A stretch of DNA of 64,000 nt. Source: Gracilariopsis chorda (Eukaryota > Rhodophyta > Florideophyceae > Gracilariales > Gracilariaceae). Position numbers and translations under genes: made by a program. The notes under the pieces were generated by a model. That model saw only the letters and a program-made list of their open reading frames with translations. It did no database searches and was not told the DNA's origin. The stretch covers positions 248,001-312,000 of the forward strand of contig NBIV01000002.1 of the NCBI GenBank assembly GCA_003194525.1, given 5' to 3'. Below, piece by piece: positions 60,776 to 64,000 of this stretch (positions are counted from its first letter, which is position 1; the number at the start of each line of letters is the position of its first letter).

Positions 60776-62456
60776 GCCGCCCTCCCTAGGGTGCCCCACG
60801 TCTGCGTGGTGCTTTCCCGAACGGCCAGTTGCAGCTCAACCCTCACAGTCTCAGTGCCTTCATTACGTCCCTTCGCTGACCGATTTTTAGCATGATTATT
60901 TACCCTGTCTGTTTACCTCCGGACGGTCGCATGCCCCAGCACTGAAAATTCCTCAATGTCCCTCCTCTGATTCGAGCTCTATCTCGTCCATTCGGTCCGT
61001 ATTTATGCTGTGACCATGGAAGATCCTCCGTCGACTCCGCCACTCTTTGTTCTACCATTCGGTGCTACCTCCGAAGTCATTTTAGCGGATTCATCTTTGC
61101 CATCTGATCCCGTGCGGTTGGATTCCGATCGGTTTGCCTGCCCATCTTTATACTCTCAAATCCTGTCCCTAAGCGTGTGGTATTCTCAGTTGCGCACCCC
61201 TGCGGCCTTCTTGTCTCCATCTGATAGAAAGGTACAAATCCGTGCACCTAGGCACGCGCCCTAGTCTGCAAAGTACATTTTTAGCTCTTCCGGGTCGCAG
61301 GGAGACTATGCTAAAACTTTCCGAGCGTTTTACTTAGTATGTTCAAAACATCAGCTTTCGGACGGTCTGAGACAATGCCATTAAGTCCGATGGTACTCAG
61401 CGTACTCCTGTTACGGTATTCGCAGTTTTCCACCATCCCCATGATCGCGAACAATTACTGCTCGCGGTCATCATCCGTGCGTAGGTAACAGAATGTCCTG
61501 CCAGGACCGGGGCGAGGCCATGTCAAAATTTCTGCACGGAAACAAGTTCTGCGAGCGTTCCGAGTCGGGAACCTGCTCGACGACCCAATCAGAAGTAATA
61601 AGCAGCGTCCATCGCTCTCTCCAGCCCATTTGGTATCATTTATAATGATGATGAAGGTGGTAGCCGTTCTGTCGATGTCCAAGACATGATCGTCCAAATT
61701 GACCTTGTTTTGAAGGGTTGGGCTTTCAGCAGTCAAAACACGATTTCTCGTGAACTAATACTATTCTCACACTGAGCGGGCATGATACTGTAGACCAAAC
61801 AACTTTGCAATAGCTGAGATCCAGAAAGTTTATGGTAAAGGCTCCAGTGCGCAGTATTGATATCATCCTTAGCGGCATGAAAGTGGTCCGTACGGTATTA
61901 AAAATGCAGGTTTCTACACTTGAAAGTACAAGGCCATAACGATTTAGTCCCTGGGTCAATTTGTTTGTTTTATCCACCTAACTTTAAAATGAAGTCTTTT
62001 GAATAAAAGAAAGCATGTGAATAAAACTGTCGTCAGGAAGTAATCCGTGAGGGCAATGTTGCACCTTTTTGTCAACCGTCAGAAATGAGGGCAAAAACGA
62101 AGGTCAACTGGAGTGCATCACTGCAGTTTCCTGCATTCGGCCGTAGGTTACCCGTTCGGTATGGAACGTTTTGAGTTCACACTGAAGACCCAGTTATAAT
62201 TTGTAGGAAATTGGAAGTTAAACTTTGACCGAGATTAGTGGCAGGCGGGAGCCGATTCATCCTCTTTCAGAGGGTCCTAGCTAGAATTTCCGAAGCGAGC
62301 GGCGACAACCCATTATTTTAAAACAAGCGGAGTGTTAGTGTTCATTCCACTCGGAAGTGAATAGCATCTATAATGCTTCGAAAAACATCTCCACCCTTTA
62401 TACCTCCCTCCCCCCTCGAGACTTAGGAACGTCCCATTCGGTTAATTAGGACGACC
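60776..62456. other. No gene recognised; probably includes the 3' LTR of element F
   Basis: The + strand run of C residues at about 62402-62417 is, on the - strand, a purine tract GAGGGGGGAGGGAGG downstream of the F chromodomain, so the F 3' LTR should lie just below 62402. Its far end could not be placed. An open frame at 61010-61264 has no recognised relatives. Confidence 0.4.
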
Positions 62457-64000
62457 TTATCTGACGTTTTTGCTTCTTGCAACGCCAGTAGCAGGTAAAG
62501 AAATGGTGGGGAGTGTGAGAGGGGGCTCGAATGTATCGTATTCCGGTTGGTATCCGAACCAACGGACTCGATATTGCGTTCCGTCCGGCGTTTCAAGATG
62601 GTCGACGATTGAGTCGACCGCATGGGGTTGCGATGTGGGTGTTGTTGGGTGCGTTGCAAGTAGTATGGTAGATTCTTTGGCAAAAGTACCGTTCGCATCA
62701 CCATCACGTTCGGTGGTCAGCCGTGTCGTAGCCGTTTTAGTGGTTGGGTCGGTGGTGAGTGCCTTTCGGACTGCTCGACGTGGCGCCCGGGTTACTTGGT
62801 CAATGCTGACGCGATTTTCCAGTTCGTCTTCTTTTATGAGAACGGTATTATCCGTGGCGGTCACGACAGGAAATGGCCCGTATGTTTTCGGAAGACGTTT
62901 CCGATACTTGCCGGTATATTCGTCAACTTGCTCTTCTAGGGCTACTGACATCTATTCAGGTTGGTCGACATGCACCTCATCGCCGGGATTAGACTTAGGG
63001 ACAGTCCGTACGGTTTTATCGAAGTCCCTTTTATACTGGAGTTTGGATTGGGTAGTTTTCGTCTTGGCGGACGAAACAGCATCTCGAAGACGGACTAGTA
63101 GGCACTGTTTAACCTGCACCGTGGTGGCTTTTTCATGTTGATGCTACGGGATGGCCGTAGGGCTCTTTTAAACCTGCAGACTGGGCGGGTGCCGTGAGAG
63201 TACCAAGTCGAAAGGAGTTGTTCCCGTTGTCCTGTGCACCTGCATATTGTATGCATAAGTCAACGGATGCACGCATTACGCCATTCGGTTTGGTGTTCTG
63301 CGACATAGTTCGACGAGCGTTTTGTTGAACCGTTCGGCCTGTCCGTATGTTTGCGGGTGGTAGTCCGTGGTGGTCGGGTGCTTGACGCCTTACATGTTAC
63401 ACACCGCTTCGAAGAACTGGGAGACAAATTGGCTCCCGTTTTTGGTCAACAAGTATAATGGTATCCCGTACGGATAGACCCAGTTGTCCAAGAAATTCGA
63501 GGCAACGGCTGCGGCGTTCGTGGATTTCAAAGGGGCTGCTCGGCAGAACTTTTTAAACCAGTCGCTAATGACTACAACGGATTGGTTCCCCCTTGCAGAC
63601 TTTATGAATGGACCGAGGATGCCCATTGCGACGAATTCTAACGGGCCCGCTGCGGGAAATAGTTTCAAGAGCTTATGGTGCCGCTGGCGACTTCCGCGAG
63701 TGGAGACGCAGGTACTACAAGCCAGTACAATCTGAAATACGTCACTAGCCATTCTAGGCCAGGAGTTATCCCGTCACAACGTGAAAGACATCTTTTTTGC
63801 GCCGGTGTGTCCACCAAACCGCGGGTAGTGAGACAGATATAAGAATCTGGCCTGAAGTGTCTCCAGCACGTACTATTGAAGAGCTCCATGCAACAAAGCA
63901 TTCCTTATCAATATCCCGTTTCGGTTTACATCGAATACGCATTTGCCGTCTCCGACTTCCGCCTGTGTGGATTTACGGAGCGGATCATTCTTCTGTTCCT
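62457..64000 (-). pseudogene. Gypsy element F: integrase and chromodomain, 5' part outside window
   Basis: On the - strand: an integrase segment LEFVAMGILGPF (Gly for the first Asp) and LLTKNGSQF (Lys for the second Asp), then in another frame HPQTYGQAERFNKTL with the Glu kept and YAYN-QVHRTTGTTPFDLVLS. Next comes a GPY/F-like TYGPFPVVTATDNTV and a C-terminal chromodomain (DSIVDHLETPDG, YRVRWFGYQPEYDTFEPP) ending at 62457. Stops and frame changes lie near 63390, 63180 and 62950. It is a chromovirus relative of A/B but clearly diverged. Confidence 0.8.

Overview
The window is eukaryotic nuclear DNA dominated by retrotransposons and DNA-transposon relics, with a small host-gene island. Host genes have TATA-like boxes, mostly single exons and, in one case, GT-AG introns of about 37-74 nt. 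There are no operons, ribosome binding sites or bacterial features. The mix (compact genes, chromodomain Ty3/gypsy elements, pogo-type transposons) would suit a multicellular red alga, but nothing seen here proves the lineage.

Layout. 1-7700: the 3' part of a Ty3/gypsy chromodomain element on the + strand (copy A), with broken pol, a long ORF on the opposite strand, polypurine tract and 3' LTR. 7701-12770: pogo/CENP-B-type transposase relics (one cut by LTR A, one about 1.95 kb and TA-flanked), a tandem duplication and a 28-bp perfect hairpin. 12770-18590: a decayed, distinct gypsy element (C) containing a 655-bp LTR-like insertion. 18591-20623: an unrecognised broken ORF and a gypsy integrase fragment (E). 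20624-32128: a full-length sister of A on the - strand (copy B), with two 806-bp LTRs, primer binding site, gag, pol and the same antisense ORF. 32129-34600: pogo transposase and retroelement fragments. 35742-48180: host genes, namely two divergent lactate-dehydrogenase paralogues, a GH99-like pseudogene, a small repeat protein, an AIM24-family gene and two paralogous secreted eight-cysteine proteins. 53000-54413: a Helitron/PIF1-type helicase relic. 55620-60122: a second element of the C type (D), ending at another copy of the 655-bp repeat. 62457-64000: the 3' end of a further gypsy chromodomain element (F) on the - strand.

Two features of the A/B family stand out. First, each copy carries a 560-595-codon ORF between pol and the 3' LTR on the strand opposite to gag-pol; it is open in both copies and followed by a conserved AATAAA. 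Second, A and B (LTRs, gag, pol and spacers) are packed with short perfect hairpins (4-9 bp stems, mostly 2-6 nt loops), often 15-30 nt apart. At several hairpins A and B differ by paired changes that keep the stem, and two hairpin-perfect sequences sit on coding damage (a stop codon, and a Lys at the integrase DX35E position). This suggests palindrome-favouring mutation or structural constraint on the whole element.

Limits: all calls come from reading the sequence by eye. Hairpin enrichment, LTR identity, introns and remote homologies were not computed.
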